Source: Centroberyx gerrardi (lineage: Eukaryota > Chordata > Actinopteri > Beryciformes > Berycidae). From it: a DNA stretch of 64,000 bases. Shown in pieces: positions 58,401-64,000 of the stretch (position 1 is its first letter; every line of letters starts with the position of its first letter). The stretch is taken from the NCBI RefSeq assembly GCF_048128805.1, contig NC_136012.1:14318225-14382224 (forward strand), given 5' to 3'. The notes under the pieces were generated by a model, which saw nothing but the letters and a program-made list of their open reading frames with translations, made no database searches and was not told the origin of the DNA. A program made the position numbers and the translations under genes.

Positions 58401-60838
58401 CAGAGACTCAGCATACAGTTGGCTGGACGCACTGTAAACACGTCAGATGAAAACAAAGCAACCAAGCGTGCCCTCTTCCAGGTTTCACTGACCTGGTTCT
58501 ATATTATTGAAGATCTTTAGTTCAAATCCAAATTAATCAATCATGGAGATTTTTAATGCCTTTGAGGGTGATAATTTTCTCTGATCTTTATTTTTACAGG
58601 CCCATTTGTAAACTCTTATAACACAGCCTTTTCTATAATTGTGAATCTTGCTTTTAGCAAAATAATTGACCGTCTCCTGATTAAGTTTAGCTCTTTTTGT
58701 TCTAGCACTCAAACTAGCCTAAACAGACAGGAATAACTCACTGTCTTTTCACTGTGGGCAAAATGTGAGATAAGCTTAGAAACTCAAGTGTGGGACTTAA
58801 GTGCTAGTGCCAAATTTCTTGCGTTTCCAGTTAGCCATTAAGCTAACTACACCAACTGTGCCGCCAACCAACTCTGCAATTTGAATAAACATTCTGCTTA
58901 GCCACATAGCTAGTTAAATGCTACATCCAACATTTGTTAGAGGACATCCAACACAAAATAGCAAGCAAGTCGACGTTAAAGCTAAAAACAGCTACAGTTG
59001 CTTGCTTGCTGTTATTTCATTAGCAGCTACTTGAATTTCCAAACTTAGTCTGAGACTCTCAACATAGGCAGTTGCTATCTGTTCTTTAACTACATTAATG
59101 ATTGTCAGCTTGTAAATCCAGTAGTTCTGACAAAGTAAAGGGCTTACGAGGCATTTCAGTCATTTTTTAAGTTTTCTATGGCATACTACCACCAGGTTCT
59201 GATGCAACTTCTTCGTCCTGGCTGTTTTGAATGGCCATGTAAAAGGTTGAGCTCCTGGATAAGCCCTGCCTTGGCCAAGCCCAGCACAGCACAGTGGAAA
59301 AGTGGCTGGATCCGTGGAATTAAGTCCAAGACCAGCCGAAAGTGGGATACAGCGTGTTTACCCATAAGCACCTGCTCCTGCACTGCTTCCCACAATGCTC
59401 TGGAAATATTTATACGGATAACATGAACATATCTTCTATCTTGTAGCTCTAACGGAATATGCATCTGCACAAGTCTAACCTTGTATACTGTATATACCAA
59501 ATGGTTATTCACAAGATAAAAATTAAATTCAGACTGACCGACAGCATTGATGCTGCGACTGTCTCCTTCCTATTGATGCCCTAATTTGGGACAATCAAGA
59601 GAGAATGTTATGGGAGCTGATGGACCCTAGAATCAAAAGAGACTATCTCCTTCCCTCTTTCCAGAATTTCACTTGTTACCTATGAGAGAACGTACAGTGC
59701 CTTTGTTCAAGTCTGTGAGGGCCAGAGGGTTTTTTTCCCCAAAAAGCTGTCAAGTGTAGTGGATTCTGTATTGAGAGATCCAGATCTTCATAGTTTGGAC
59801 TTGCTGTTGACTTGTTACATTTTTGTGTTTTTGAACACCTTCCCCCTATTTTTTACCATTTTTCCGACACTTCGGCTTTATTAGATGGTACAGAGTGGAG
59901 ATACAATTCGCCTTAGTCATCTTGTATGTCCATTATTATTTGTTTTTAATTCTGCTGGACATTAATAGCCCCTTTACAATATGAGATTTTTGACACATCA
60001 AACAGAACAATCCCAAACTAAACACTAGGCAATTTTCCCTTATGTAGTGTTATTCACAGACTATGACTATGATTATTATTATTATTATTAAAGTTGTAAT
60101 TGGCCGGAAAGAAATCAGATAATATAAGTTCCCACGTCTTCTGTATGACTAGTTGGGGAGAAAGGGGAATAGATTTGAGATTAGCCATTAGCCTTTCAAC
60201 ATGGTCTCTATGCATGCTGTGGAGGCTCAGGCGAGTTGCAGCGTTAATCTGCCTGGCCATGTTCATAAGCCCCAAGCAGGCCAGGACACACAGACCTAAT
60301 GGATTAGTCCACACAGTCACTCTCACACCCAGATTACAAGTTCTAATCAAACTAATTTACTCAAATCACTTTCAAACTATGTGCTGATATAAGACCTGCA
60401 GAACCGGCAGATCCCCTTTATTTCCATTTCAGCCTTAGGTGGTATACAAACTAAGACCTCAGCATAGGTTTAAAAGGGATGGGGGAAAAAAAGAAAAATG
60501 GAGGCTGAAAGACACGCAATTGCACCCAATTGATTCTGAGACATGTTAAAGCACAGATTAAGGCTTGTTAGATGTGCTAGTTCATAGACTGGAATAGGTA
60601 TGGCCAATAAAGTACTGGTTAAGTACTAATCAATAGAAGTTAGGTCTTATAAAGCTGAATCAATTTCAGGAAAAGTAGTCATACCTGCAGCCTCCAGCAG
60701 AGCTTCGAGGCGGGCCTGTGTCTCTGCGTCAACCGTCCTCAAGTCTACTCCATCTGTGGCGCTGGACAACAGCAGCTCTGACGCCGTCTTCATGATGGGG
60801 TTATCCAGGTCTTCCTGGTCCAGGATGAATGACTCCAC
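35116..60838 (-). CDS. ankhd1: ankhd1 gene model (ankyrin repeats and KH domain 1; MASK), lacking only the N-terminal exon
   Basis: Ankhd1 is a giant cytoplasmic and nuclear scaffold. Drosophila MASK and human ANKHD1 are cofactors of Yorkie/YAP and modulators of receptor tyrosine kinase signalling. I resolved 38 coding exons between 60838 and 35116, all GT-AG with agreeing phases. They sum to 7,782 nt, or 2,593 residues plus TAG. In that numbering the first ankyrin cluster (about 15 repeats) spans about 104-612 and the second (about 10) about 1020-1369. A Lys/Glu-rich coiled segment is at about 1370-1464 and the KH domain at about 1700-1775, with the GRGG loop. The rest is a Ser/Pro/Gln-rich tail. 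ANKHD1 rather than ANKRD17 is shown by VSRIMGRGGCNITAIQDVTG, VGTPSF.RQHFSPHPW and the WPGTWAPHVGN C-terminus. The acidic/glycine-rich N-terminus must be beyond 64000. Confidence 0.97.
35317..35481 (-). CDS. ankhd1: ankhd1 exon: MPMSMYGGTMLPP block
   Basis: 165 nt, phase 0 at both ends; acceptor TCCAG|GGG, donor CAG|GTGAAG. Contains GPMYNGLHTGDPAW. An upstream AG at about 35510 would break the frame and was not used. Confidence 0.94.
35569..35753 (-). CDS. ankhd1: ankhd1 exon: SGWSQ and FSQHQPME block
   Basis: 185 nt; acceptor GACAG|AGG, donor AAG|GTAACA (phase 0). Contains AMSGWSQPLMSSHMMH and FSQHQPMEQDDTGIANP. Confidence 0.96.
35944..36195 (-). CDS. ankhd1: ankhd1 exon: DRKVPPPIGTERLARIRQ block
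   Basis: 252 nt; acceptor CCCAG|GTG, donor TCTG|GTGAGA (phase 1). Contains DRKVPPPIGTERLARIRQTG and GGIWSFGVGS, both highly conserved. Confidence 0.96.
36472..36597 (-). CDS. ankhd1: ankhd1 exon: GTPSFSRQHFSPHPW block
   Basis: 126 nt; acceptor TGCAG|CTT, donor TCAG|GTACCA (phase 1). The block separates ANKHD1 from ANKRD17. Confidence 0.95.
36598..37540. other. ankhd1 intron (0.94 kb), mostly LINE
   Basis: About three quarters of the intron is the LINE remnant; the rest is anonymous. Confidence 0.65.
36760..37497 (+). mobile_element. LINE 3'-end remnant antisense to ankhd1
   Basis: Plus-strand frames read LDTVYN-like sequence near 36785, YRFIYKAILGLLPNYLCSF near 36900-36950 and a tail with TCTTAATCTCAGTGGGATTA then ACCTGGTTAAATAAAGG. 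These are typical of the 3' end of an abundant fish LINE (Rex1/CR1-like, from memory). Stops and frameshifts show it is dead. Confidence 0.72.
37541..37730 (-). CDS. ankhd1: ankhd1 exon: Pro/Ser/Met-rich tail
   Basis: 190 nt; acceptor TGCAG|GTG, donor ATCG|GTACAA (phase 1). Contains DSSKAPGYRSASQRM, matching DNSKAPGFRPPSQR of mammals. Confidence 0.94.
37731..38195. other. ankhd1 intron with TA microsatellite
   Basis: 0.46 kb; about a sixth is the TA/CATA repeat. Confidence 0.7.
38095..38175. repeat. (TA)n(CATA)n microsatellite next to a splice donor
   Basis: About 18 TA units, then about seven CATA units and more TA. It starts about 20 nt inside the intron after the 1.5-kb exon. Confidence 0.92.
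38196..39744 (-). CDS. ankhd1: ankhd1 large exon: end of KH domain and Ser/Pro/Gln-rich tail
   Basis: 1,549 nt; acceptor TTCAG|AGG, donor CAG|GTGAGT (phase 0). Starts GGTESTRHAVQLINALIQDP (KH end), then HPRLPMAQFGGTFSP and WGPFPVRPVSPG, conserved blocks in a long disordered region. A 12-Gln tract lies at 38451-38486. Ends in GPAGLFNFSSIFDNNSQ. By far the longest exon in the gene. Confidence 0.96.
38451..38486 (-). repeat. ankhd1: poly-Gln tract in ankhd1 (mixed CAG/CAA)
   Basis: Twelve glutamine codons: three CAG, two CAA, four CAG and three CAA on the minus strand. CAA interruptions make slippage less likely than in the pdlim7 alanine run. Confidence 0.92.
39745..40691. other. ankhd1 intron within KH domain (0.95 kb)
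   Basis: Holds a 32-base C homopolymer at 40444-40475 and otherwise anonymous AT-rich sequence. Confidence 0.6.
40444..40475. repeat. poly-C homopolymer (32 bp)
   Basis: An unbroken run of C on the plus strand. Length may be imprecise because such runs are hard to sequence. Confidence 0.85.
40692..40841 (-). CDS. ankhd1: ankhd1 exon: KH domain core
   Basis: 150 nt; acceptor TGAAG|ATC, donor TAAG|GTAGGA (phase 2). Encodes SVPASVVSRIMGRGGCNITA. The GRGG loop is the KH GXXG motif that contacts RNA or single-stranded DNA. Confidence 0.97.
41124..41276 (-). CDS. ankhd1: ankhd1 exon: segment just before KH domain
   Basis: 153 nt; acceptor CACAG|AGC, donor GAAG|GTCAGT (phase 2). Encodes KLSLTSPKRGQKREEGWKEV. 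Confidence 0.96.
41565..41923 (-). CDS. ankhd1: ankhd1 exon: Ser-rich linker
   Basis: 359 nt; acceptor TCTAG|GTG, donor AAAA|GTGAGT (phase 2). Encodes ALAQHKADKNKIHGEPRGGG and SDPLDSTDC, conserved, followed by a fish-specific run of ten serines near 41700-41735. Confidence 0.94.
42085..42284 (-). CDS. ankhd1: ankhd1 exon: Thr/Ser-rich linker
   Basis: 200 nt; acceptor CTTAG|AAA, donor CAG|GTAATC (phase 0). Encodes VPIEPPSATTTTTIGISATS and a basic NRKSKKNKTK stretch. Confidence 0.95.
42436..42604 (-). CDS. ankhd1: ankhd1 exon: Lys/Arg/Glu-rich coiled coil
   Basis: 169 nt; acceptor TACAG|TCC, donor GAAG|GTTAGT (phase 1). Encodes QALAAKREKRKEKRKKKKEE, a very basic helix that could also serve as a nuclear localisation signal. 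Confidence 0.95.
42787..42903 (-). CDS. ankhd1: ankhd1 exon: helical segment
   Basis: 117 nt; acceptor TTCAG|GAG, donor AAG|GTAAAG (phase 0). Encodes ELLKKCHQCMETIVKAKDQQ. Confidence 0.96.
43015..43110 (-). CDS. ankhd1: ankhd1 exon: end of second ankyrin cluster
   Basis: 96 nt, phase 0 at both ends; acceptor TTTAG|GGT, donor AAG|GTAGGA. Encodes GHVKVVQYLVKEVNQFPSD. Confidence 0.96.
43258..43420 (-). CDS. ankhd1: ankhd1 exon: ankyrin repeats
   Basis: 163 nt; acceptor TCCAG|GGG, donor AAG|GTGCAG (phase 0; weak donor but frame and next exon agree). Encodes HIDVRNKKGNTPLWLAANGG and ITPLMAAFRK. Confidence 0.95.
43611..43786 (-). CDS. ankhd1: ankhd1 exon: ankyrin repeats
   Basis: 176 nt; acceptor CCCAG|ACT, donor CAG|GTGAAT (phase 2). 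Encodes TPLMEAASGGYAEVGRVLLD and DTALTIAADKGHYKFCELLI. Confidence 0.96.
43787..44955. other. ankhd1 intron (1.2 kb) with a spaced direct repeat
   Basis: Two related segments at about 43867-43915 and 44128-44179, each with GCATTATGTGG/TTCATTATGTGG and a TTTTCTCCTAAC/TTTCCCCCTAAC end, lie 210 bp apart in direct orientation. No exon seen. Confidence 0.55.
44956..45169 (-). CDS. ankhd1: ankhd1 exon: ankyrin repeats
   Basis: 214 nt; acceptor ATCAG|GAC, donor AAAG|GTGAGG (phase 0). Encodes SPLMLAAMNGHVPAVKLLLD and NTALTLACFQGRAEVVSLLL. Confidence 0.96.
45170..46293. other. ankhd1 intron (1.1 kb) with probable hAT-like element
   Basis: Most of it is the element at about 45403-46055. The rest is anonymous. 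Confidence 0.55.
45403..46055. mobile_element. probable non-autonomous hAT-like element
   Basis: The left end reads TAGGGCTGCATGATTATGG and the right end, inverted, GGCTGCACATGTAATTG, both with AT-rich ATGATTATTAA-like subterminal sequence. This is the form of fish hAT ends. I do not see a clear 8-bp target duplication. A 162-codon open frame inside (45486-45974) has no transposase features I recognise. Confidence 0.5.
46294..46436 (-). CDS. ankhd1: ankhd1 exon: ankyrin repeats
   Basis: 143 nt; acceptor GTCAG|GTG, donor CAG|GTTAGG (phase 2). Encodes YTPLSLAASGGYVNIIKILL. Confidence 0.96.
46567..46712 (-). CDS. ankhd1: ankhd1 exon: ankyrin repeats
   Basis: 146 nt; acceptor CACAG|GTT, donor GAG|GTAAAC (phase 0). 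Encodes FTPLILAATAGHVGVVEVLL and TPLSLACSGGRQE. Confidence 0.96.
46862..46973 (-). CDS. ankhd1: ankhd1 exon: second ankyrin cluster begins
   Basis: 112 nt; acceptor TACAG|ACG, donor AAAG|GTATGG (phase 1). Encodes TESNHDTALTLACAGGHEEL. Confidence 0.96.
47103..47242 (-). CDS. ankhd1: ankhd1 exon: Ser/Pro/Thr linker
   Basis: 140 nt; acceptor TGCAG|CTG, donor CAT|GTAAGA (phase 0). Ends LPLYPSVDIDAH, just before the second ankyrin cluster. Confidence 0.94.
47359..47785 (-). CDS. ankhd1: ankhd1 exon: acidic, Pro/Gln-rich linker
   Basis: 427 nt; acceptor TTCAG|GAG, donor GCAG|GTGAGT (phase 1). Begins with an Asp/Glu run, has P/Q-rich middle, and ends APDGLMVATPAQTLTDTLDD, which is strongly conserved. 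Confidence 0.95.
47896..48183 (-). CDS. ankhd1: ankhd1 exon: coiled coil and acidic linker
   Basis: 288 nt; acceptor CGTAG|GTA, donor GAG|GTGAAA (phase 0). Starts VQKKKKILKELQKVERQLQL, then a Gly/Pro and acidic region (PGPGPGS, DTDEEANRDGEHEE) more diverged from mammals. Confidence 0.94.
48313..48575 (-). CDS. ankhd1: ankhd1 exon: linker with coiled-coil start
   Basis: 263 nt; acceptor TCCAG|GTG, donor CAG|GTAATG (phase 0). Encodes QPLECIVEETEGKLNELGQR and IEELKKSREEQ. Confidence 0.95.
48726..48828 (-). CDS. ankhd1: ankhd1 exon: proline-rich linker
   Basis: 103 nt; acceptor TGCAG|GTT, donor AAAG|GTGACG (phase 1). Encodes VPRVPFQALAMVVPPQEPDR. Confidence 0.94.
48965..49108 (-). CDS. ankhd1: ankhd1 exon: last repeat of first cluster
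   Basis: 144 nt; acceptor TCTAG|GAT, donor CAG|GTAAGC (phase 0). Encodes DGSTMLIEAAKGGHTNVVSY and the start of the linker. Confidence 0.95.
49230..49357 (-). CDS. ankhd1: ankhd1 exon: ankyrin repeat
   Basis: 128 nt; acceptor TCCAG|GTG, donor AAG|GTAACA (phase 0). Encodes NNDHTVVSLACAGGHLAVV and GADPTHRLK. Confidence 0.95.
49358..50636. other. ankhd1 intron (1.3 kb)
   Basis: AT-rich. The segment near 49540-49680 has a GGTACC-containing pattern that may be an old transposon end, but I cannot delimit it. Confidence 0.5.
50637..50724 (-). CDS. ankhd1: ankhd1 exon: ankyrin repeat
   Basis: 88 nt; acceptor TCCAG|GAA, donor AAAG|GTGAGT (phase 1). Encodes EHESEGGRTPLMKAARAGHL. Confidence 0.95.
50725..51929. 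other. ankhd1 intron (1.2 kb), no feature seen
   Basis: AT-rich with no recognised element. Confidence 0.55.
51930..52039 (-). CDS. ankhd1: ankhd1 exon: ankyrin repeat
   Basis: 110 nt; acceptor TTCAG|GGG, donor CTG|GTACGC (phase 0; less common donor). Encodes GDTALTYACENGHTDVADVL. Confidence 0.95.
52164..52355 (-). CDS. ankhd1: ankhd1 exon: ankyrin repeats
   Basis: 192 nt; acceptor TCCAG|GTG, donor GCAG|GTGAGC (phase 1). Encodes ETALTLACCGGFLEVADFLI and STPLMEAAQEGHLELVKYLL. Confidence 0.96.
52356..54865. other. ankhd1 intron (2.5 kb) with a MITE
   Basis: Holds the hAT-like MITE at 53236-53600 and otherwise AT-rich sequence, including AATAAT runs near 53680-53710. No extra exon found. Confidence 0.65.
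53236..53600. mobile_element. hAT-like MITE with terminal inverted repeats and 8-bp target duplication
   Basis: 365 bp. The ends read TAGAGCTGCAAC and GTTGCAGCCCTA, inverted repeats with one mismatch. They are flanked by AACCACTA and AACCATTA, 8-bp target duplications differing at one base. Both subterminal regions are rich in ATTAATCGATTA and can fold back. There is no coding capacity. This element type is abundant in percomorph fish genomes, from memory. Confidence 0.85.
54866..54947 (-). CDS. ankhd1: ankhd1 exon: ankyrin repeat
   Basis: 82 nt; acceptor TCCAG|GTG, donor CAAG|GTAAGC (phase 1). Encodes VNDEGYTPLMEAAREGHEEM. Confidence 0.95.
54948..55408. other. ankhd1 intron, no feature seen
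   Basis: 0.46 kb of anonymous sequence. Confidence 0.6.
55409..55564 (-). CDS. ankhd1: ankhd1 exon: ankyrin repeats
   Basis: 156 nt, in phase 0 at both ends; acceptor CCCAG|GAC, donor GAG|GTAAGT. Encodes DGHVEVARLLLDSGAQVN and LTLAACGGHVELAALLI. Confidence 0.96.
55855..55949 (-). CDS. ankhd1: ankhd1 exon: ankyrin repeat
   Basis: 95 nt; acceptor TTTAG|GTC, donor ATG|GTGAGC (phase 0). Encodes HLDMVRFLLEAGADQEH and HTALMEACM. Confidence 0.95.
56078..56311 (-). CDS. ankhd1: ankhd1 exon: ankyrin repeats
   Basis: 234 nt; acceptor TCCAG|GCA, donor AAAG|GTCAGA (phase 1). Encodes two and a half repeats, including HTPLMEAASAGHVEVARVLL. Confidence 0.95.
56401..56548 (-). CDS. ankhd1: ankhd1 exon: ankyrin repeats
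   Basis: 148 nt; acceptor CTTAG|GTA, donor ACAG|GTAAAG (phase 1). Encodes VLLAMHANVEDRGIKGDI and TPLMAAASGGYVDIVKLLL. Confidence 0.95.
56724..56871 (-). CDS. ankhd1: ankhd1 exon: first ankyrin repeats
   Basis: 148 nt; acceptor TTCAG|CCG, donor CAG|GTGTGT (phase 0). Encodes RSLAEACSDGDVNAVRKLL and SLLCLACSAGYYELAQ. Confidence 0.95.
57133..57289 (-). CDS. ankhd1: ankhd1 exon: GIGKLSTADGKAF block
   Basis: 157 nt; acceptor GGCAG|GCA, donor CAA|GTATGT (phase 2). Encodes KAFADPEVLRRLTSSVSC and the helix before the ankyrin cluster. Confidence 0.95.
57290..60684. other. ankhd1 intron (3.4 kb)
   Basis: Holds a short (AC)n near 57437-57455, a purine-rich stretch at about 57770-57970, and an (ATT)n near 60072-60092. 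A 108-codon minus-strand open frame at 59186-59512 has no recognised domain. No exon in phase found. Confidence 0.55.
60685..60838 (-). CDS. ankhd1: ankhd1 exon: conserved VESFILDQ block
   Basis: 154 nt; acceptor GTCAG|GTG, donor GCAG|GTATGA (phase 1). Encodes VESFILDQEDLDNP and TQARLEALLEAA. First coding exon visible in the window; the preceding exon should end in acidic ..SE. Confidence 0.95.
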
Positions 60839-63800
60839 CTGACAGAGACGGAGAAACAGAGGAGGAAGAAGAACCATTAGCCCTTATACAGATACTTCCA
60901 TGCTGATTTCTGAGCAACAACAGCCAGACATATCATTTAAAAAAAGGTGACAAAGTAATAGATCTGGGCCAGGCAGAATGGCCTTTGGCTCAGTAATCGT
61001 GAAATAGGAACGGTTAATTAACAGAATAGGCATAATGTAGTAATGTGAAAACATCTGTATTAAGTTGGCATTATTGCTTAATGCACCAATTAATTACAAA
61101 TGACTTTGTTCTGTATAGAATCAATGTTAGCTAAGGCTTTGGTATGCTCATTTTTTATCTTGACACCCCCCACCCCACCTTAAAAAAAGAGCAGGAATGC
61201 TGCTGTTCTTGATTTTATGTTTCCATTTCTTTTAACAGAGGGAAAGCAAAAAGGAGTACAGAGATAAAGGAATCACAATACAGGAAGTGCTATGGCCAGG
61301 AATCGAACCGCTGCACACATGGGGAGATTCAGGTGTGAGTCAGCTGCCCCAAGTAAAGCACCTCAGTCTCATACCTGATATCTCATATATCGCAGTCTTA
61401 CAAACATTTCATTCTTTCATAAATCCTCCAGGCAATTCTACATCATTAATCGAAATTTTGCTACAAGGGGCAATGATTTATTTCTCTATGAAGTGTAGTT
61501 GCAGTGTCAATAAAAAGAATGAATTTTTTTGTAAAATGTCATTAAAATACTTAATAGTTGTACTACATGTAGTTGTGCAAATTATCCATGACACAGCTGG
61601 ATACATTTTGCATACAATAGCTGACACAAACCTCAAAGTCAGCCCAATATAACTAAGTGTACCAGATATTCCACAAAACCAATGATATATATTAAAAAAT
61701 CTGCCAATACACCAACCCGTGAAACGTGAAGTAGACTGGACAGTGGCCAAATGAATAGTGGAGAGTTGAGGTCTTGATTAAAAAACACATATCACATCCC
61801 TCTCCTGAGATGACAGATACTTTATGGGAATAGTGCTGTGGCGCACACCAGGAAGTGTAAAGTATTGCCACCTGGGAGTATTGACCCGTATCTAGACCTT
61901 TAACATCAAGGATAGCATCATGCGATATATTACATACAGCACTGGTTGCTTTACGCAGTTCCAGGCGAGTGACTACATTAAGTGCAAGGTCAAGGCCAGA
62001 CAGGAGCTTGGGTGCACCAAACACCATGCTACCTTCAGGTGTCTTGACTCCATTCCGCTATCCTGTTTAGTGAGCCAGGCACATATATCAAGCATACTGA
62101 GAATGACAATATGACAGGCATAACAATTAACTTGGGCTAACATCCTATTTAGAAGTTGATATTTTCTAAACTTTTTAAACAAGAATAAAAAAACAAAACA
62201 TGGCCATCAAAACATCTTAATCTGTGAAATAGCTTGGATAACCATGCAAAAACAATCCCTGACTAAAAAAAGAGCAGAATAAAATCTCAGCCTATTTTTG
62301 TCTATAAGCTGCAGCAGGCTTTTAGGGCCTGGTCCAGAGAGCAAATGTTGGAGGGAGTCGGCACTCAGTATGTGGAGGAATGTGGCTATACGATAGGAAT
62401 GCAGAGCACAACGACCCATGGGGGATGTAGTTCTACAAAGGCTTTTATAATCAACAATGGACATCACAGTCCTCACAATTAATGAACTACAGTTCCCAGA
62501 ATGTTAGTATCCAGAGAGCTGGAAAGGCCTAGAATGGCATCTGCTTAATCCTGGGGCTCAGATTTTAGCTACTGCCCAGAGCAGCGAGTTCTCCACTGGG
62601 GTAATACACCACAACAAACCCTCCCTTTCAGGCTGATACTCTAGGCGGCCGGAGTGGAGAAACATGACACGGAAGGCATACATTTGTCATTTGATTCAAT
62701 TAAGTTGTCTGACAGATGATTGTCAAACTTATTTTCTTCCTCTGCTACTAAACACCTGATGCTAAGACAGAAAAAGACAGACTACATCTATATATAAGTA
62801 TAAACTAACAGACTTACTTGTCTGTCTTGCAATCTTCAGACATCAATACTCTCACTAGTCAAGTAGCACAGAGATTTAAAAGGGTAGCTCAACAGGTAGT
62901 GTGCATTAAGAAATAGTGCCAATCCGTTGCACATCCTTGAATCCTTGACGAGTGTGTTTCTGACAGTGAATACTGCATCATCTTTTTAATCCAGGCAGAT
63001 GGATTTCTCATTGCTCAATGTTAATGAATATTAAATTAGTATGGAAATGTAATTTAACTGAGACCTTAGACAGGTTTGTGCCACTCAAATATTTGCCATC
63101 TAGCCGTCTGGCAAGTTCCATTCCTGTGTCAGCCACCGTCATATGATCTGGCAAACTCAATTACATGACAATAGTGTAGCTGAGAAAGCACCATGCCTTT
63201 AAACTGACAGCTAACATAACCAAGTACACGTTGTGAAAACGTTTGCTGATAATGACAAGATATACGCTGAGTCTGACAGGTAACCATTTGATTATTTTAT
63301 GCAAATCTTGGAAGGTGTGGCGTACTCGCGCGTTTTCATCCAGTAAGATATAATGGTGATTTTTAGTTAACTGGGATATTAAAAGGAATCGTACTGTAGA
63401 GAACATTTTGCATCCAGCGGAGTAAATATACAACAGGCTTATAGTATGTTCAGCTCAGCTGACGGGATGCTATAACACCTGTCCCAGTGTGTGACTGCCA
63501 GCACATGGAAAGTTGGACACTTCTCAGCATGAACTCTGCTTGCTTTCAAATGTGACAACACAAAACAAGTTGACATTGTTGTGGTGGCTATCAGACCGAT
63601 AGTGGTGAAGGATGAAACTAACCAAATTAGCTTATTTGGCACACCGACTGTCGAAAACTCGACTAGTTTAGCGAGGAAAGCATAATCAAAACGTATCGAA
63701 AAGTTAGTTGAAGGACAGTCGGAGTCAATTTACATAATTTTGAAGGGTGACGTAATTGCACCACTACTATGAAATGGCAGATAGTTAGCTGACCATGTAC

Positions 63801-64000
63801 GTCTGTGGGTTTACGGGCATCTTCCATTTGCTGTGGCTAGAAAGCTGTTGGTGAGCTGCAAAGTTGTGATGGGTGTTGTGTGCTGTGCTGCTGCACAGAG
63901 TGCGCGAGACGACAGCACTGACGAGGCCGTCGTCGCTTCCACCCGAACTAGGCCGTGGTCACAGCCTACGCCGCATAAATAAAACATTTCAACTGGTTAG
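60839..64000. other. ankhd1 intron 1 (partial)
   Basis: At least 3.1 kb with no recognisable exon. The last about 110 bases (63890-64000) become CpG-rich, which may mark the edge of the promoter or first-exon CpG island beyond the window. A B-box-like GGTTCGATTCC on the minus strand near 61304-61314 suggests an old tRNA-derived SINE. Confidence 0.5.

Noticed and set aside
59186..59512. 108-codon minus-strand open frame in an ankhd1 intron
   Set aside because: No consensus splice sites in phase with adjacent exons and no recognised family; probably chance.
35116..60838. Assignment to ANKRD17 instead of ANKHD1
   Set aside because: The ankyrin clusters are alike in both, but the KH sequence, the VGTPSF..QHFSPHPW block and the C-terminus fit ANKHD1.
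61289..61330. tRNA gene on the minus strand
   Set aside because: Only a B-box-like GGTTCGATTCC is visible; I cannot fold a full cloverleaf or find a proper A box, so at most it is a SINE relic.

Overview
This is nuclear DNA from a ray-finned fish, most likely a percomorph teleost. The sequence shows compact split genes with GT-AG introns, vertebrate protein families at high similarity, fish-type LINE, SINE and MITE remnants, and many CA, TA and AGT microsatellites. There is no bacterial-style operon, CRISPR array or obvious viral insertion. All identifications come from reading translations and splice sites by eye; no database search was run.

Layout, left to right. (1) About 1-24.6 kb, minus strand: the 5' two thirds of pdlim7 (PDZ and LIM domain 7, Enigma). 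It has a PDZ domain and linker in eight coding exons plus a probable first exon at about 24.6 kb; the LIM-domain exons lie beyond the left edge. Introns are long and carry a dead LINE and microsatellites. (2) About 25-26.4 kb: a head-to-head intergenic region between pdlim7 and cltb, with a 127-bp AAT/AAG/AGT repeat. (3) 26.4-30.9 kb, plus strand: complete cltb (clathrin light chain B), including the 18-codon exon that is brain-specific in mammals. (4) 31.5-32.7 kb, minus strand: complete two-exon higd2a (mitochondrial HIG1 domain protein), tail to tail with cltb. (5) 34.5-64 kb, minus strand: ankhd1 (MASK; ankyrin repeats plus one KH domain). I resolved 38 coding exons, 7,782 nt in all, encoding 2,593 residues and the stop in one uninterrupted frame. 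Only the low-complexity N-terminal exon, which should lie beyond 64 kb, is missing.

The genes do not form one pathway. Pdlim7 is an actin/Z-line scaffold, Cltb a coated-vesicle subunit, Higd2a a respiratory-complex assembly factor and Ankhd1 a large scaffold linked to Hippo and growth signalling. All four human orthologues lie on chromosome 5q, so the window is probably a conserved but rearranged synteny block.

I found no new multi-gene system. The most useful second-look items are the in-frame alternative N-terminus of pdlim7, its 14-alanine tract, the conserved neuronal exon of cltb, an intact-ended hAT-like MITE with near-perfect 8-bp target duplications, and the absence of recognisable eif4ebp3 exons downstream of ankhd1.
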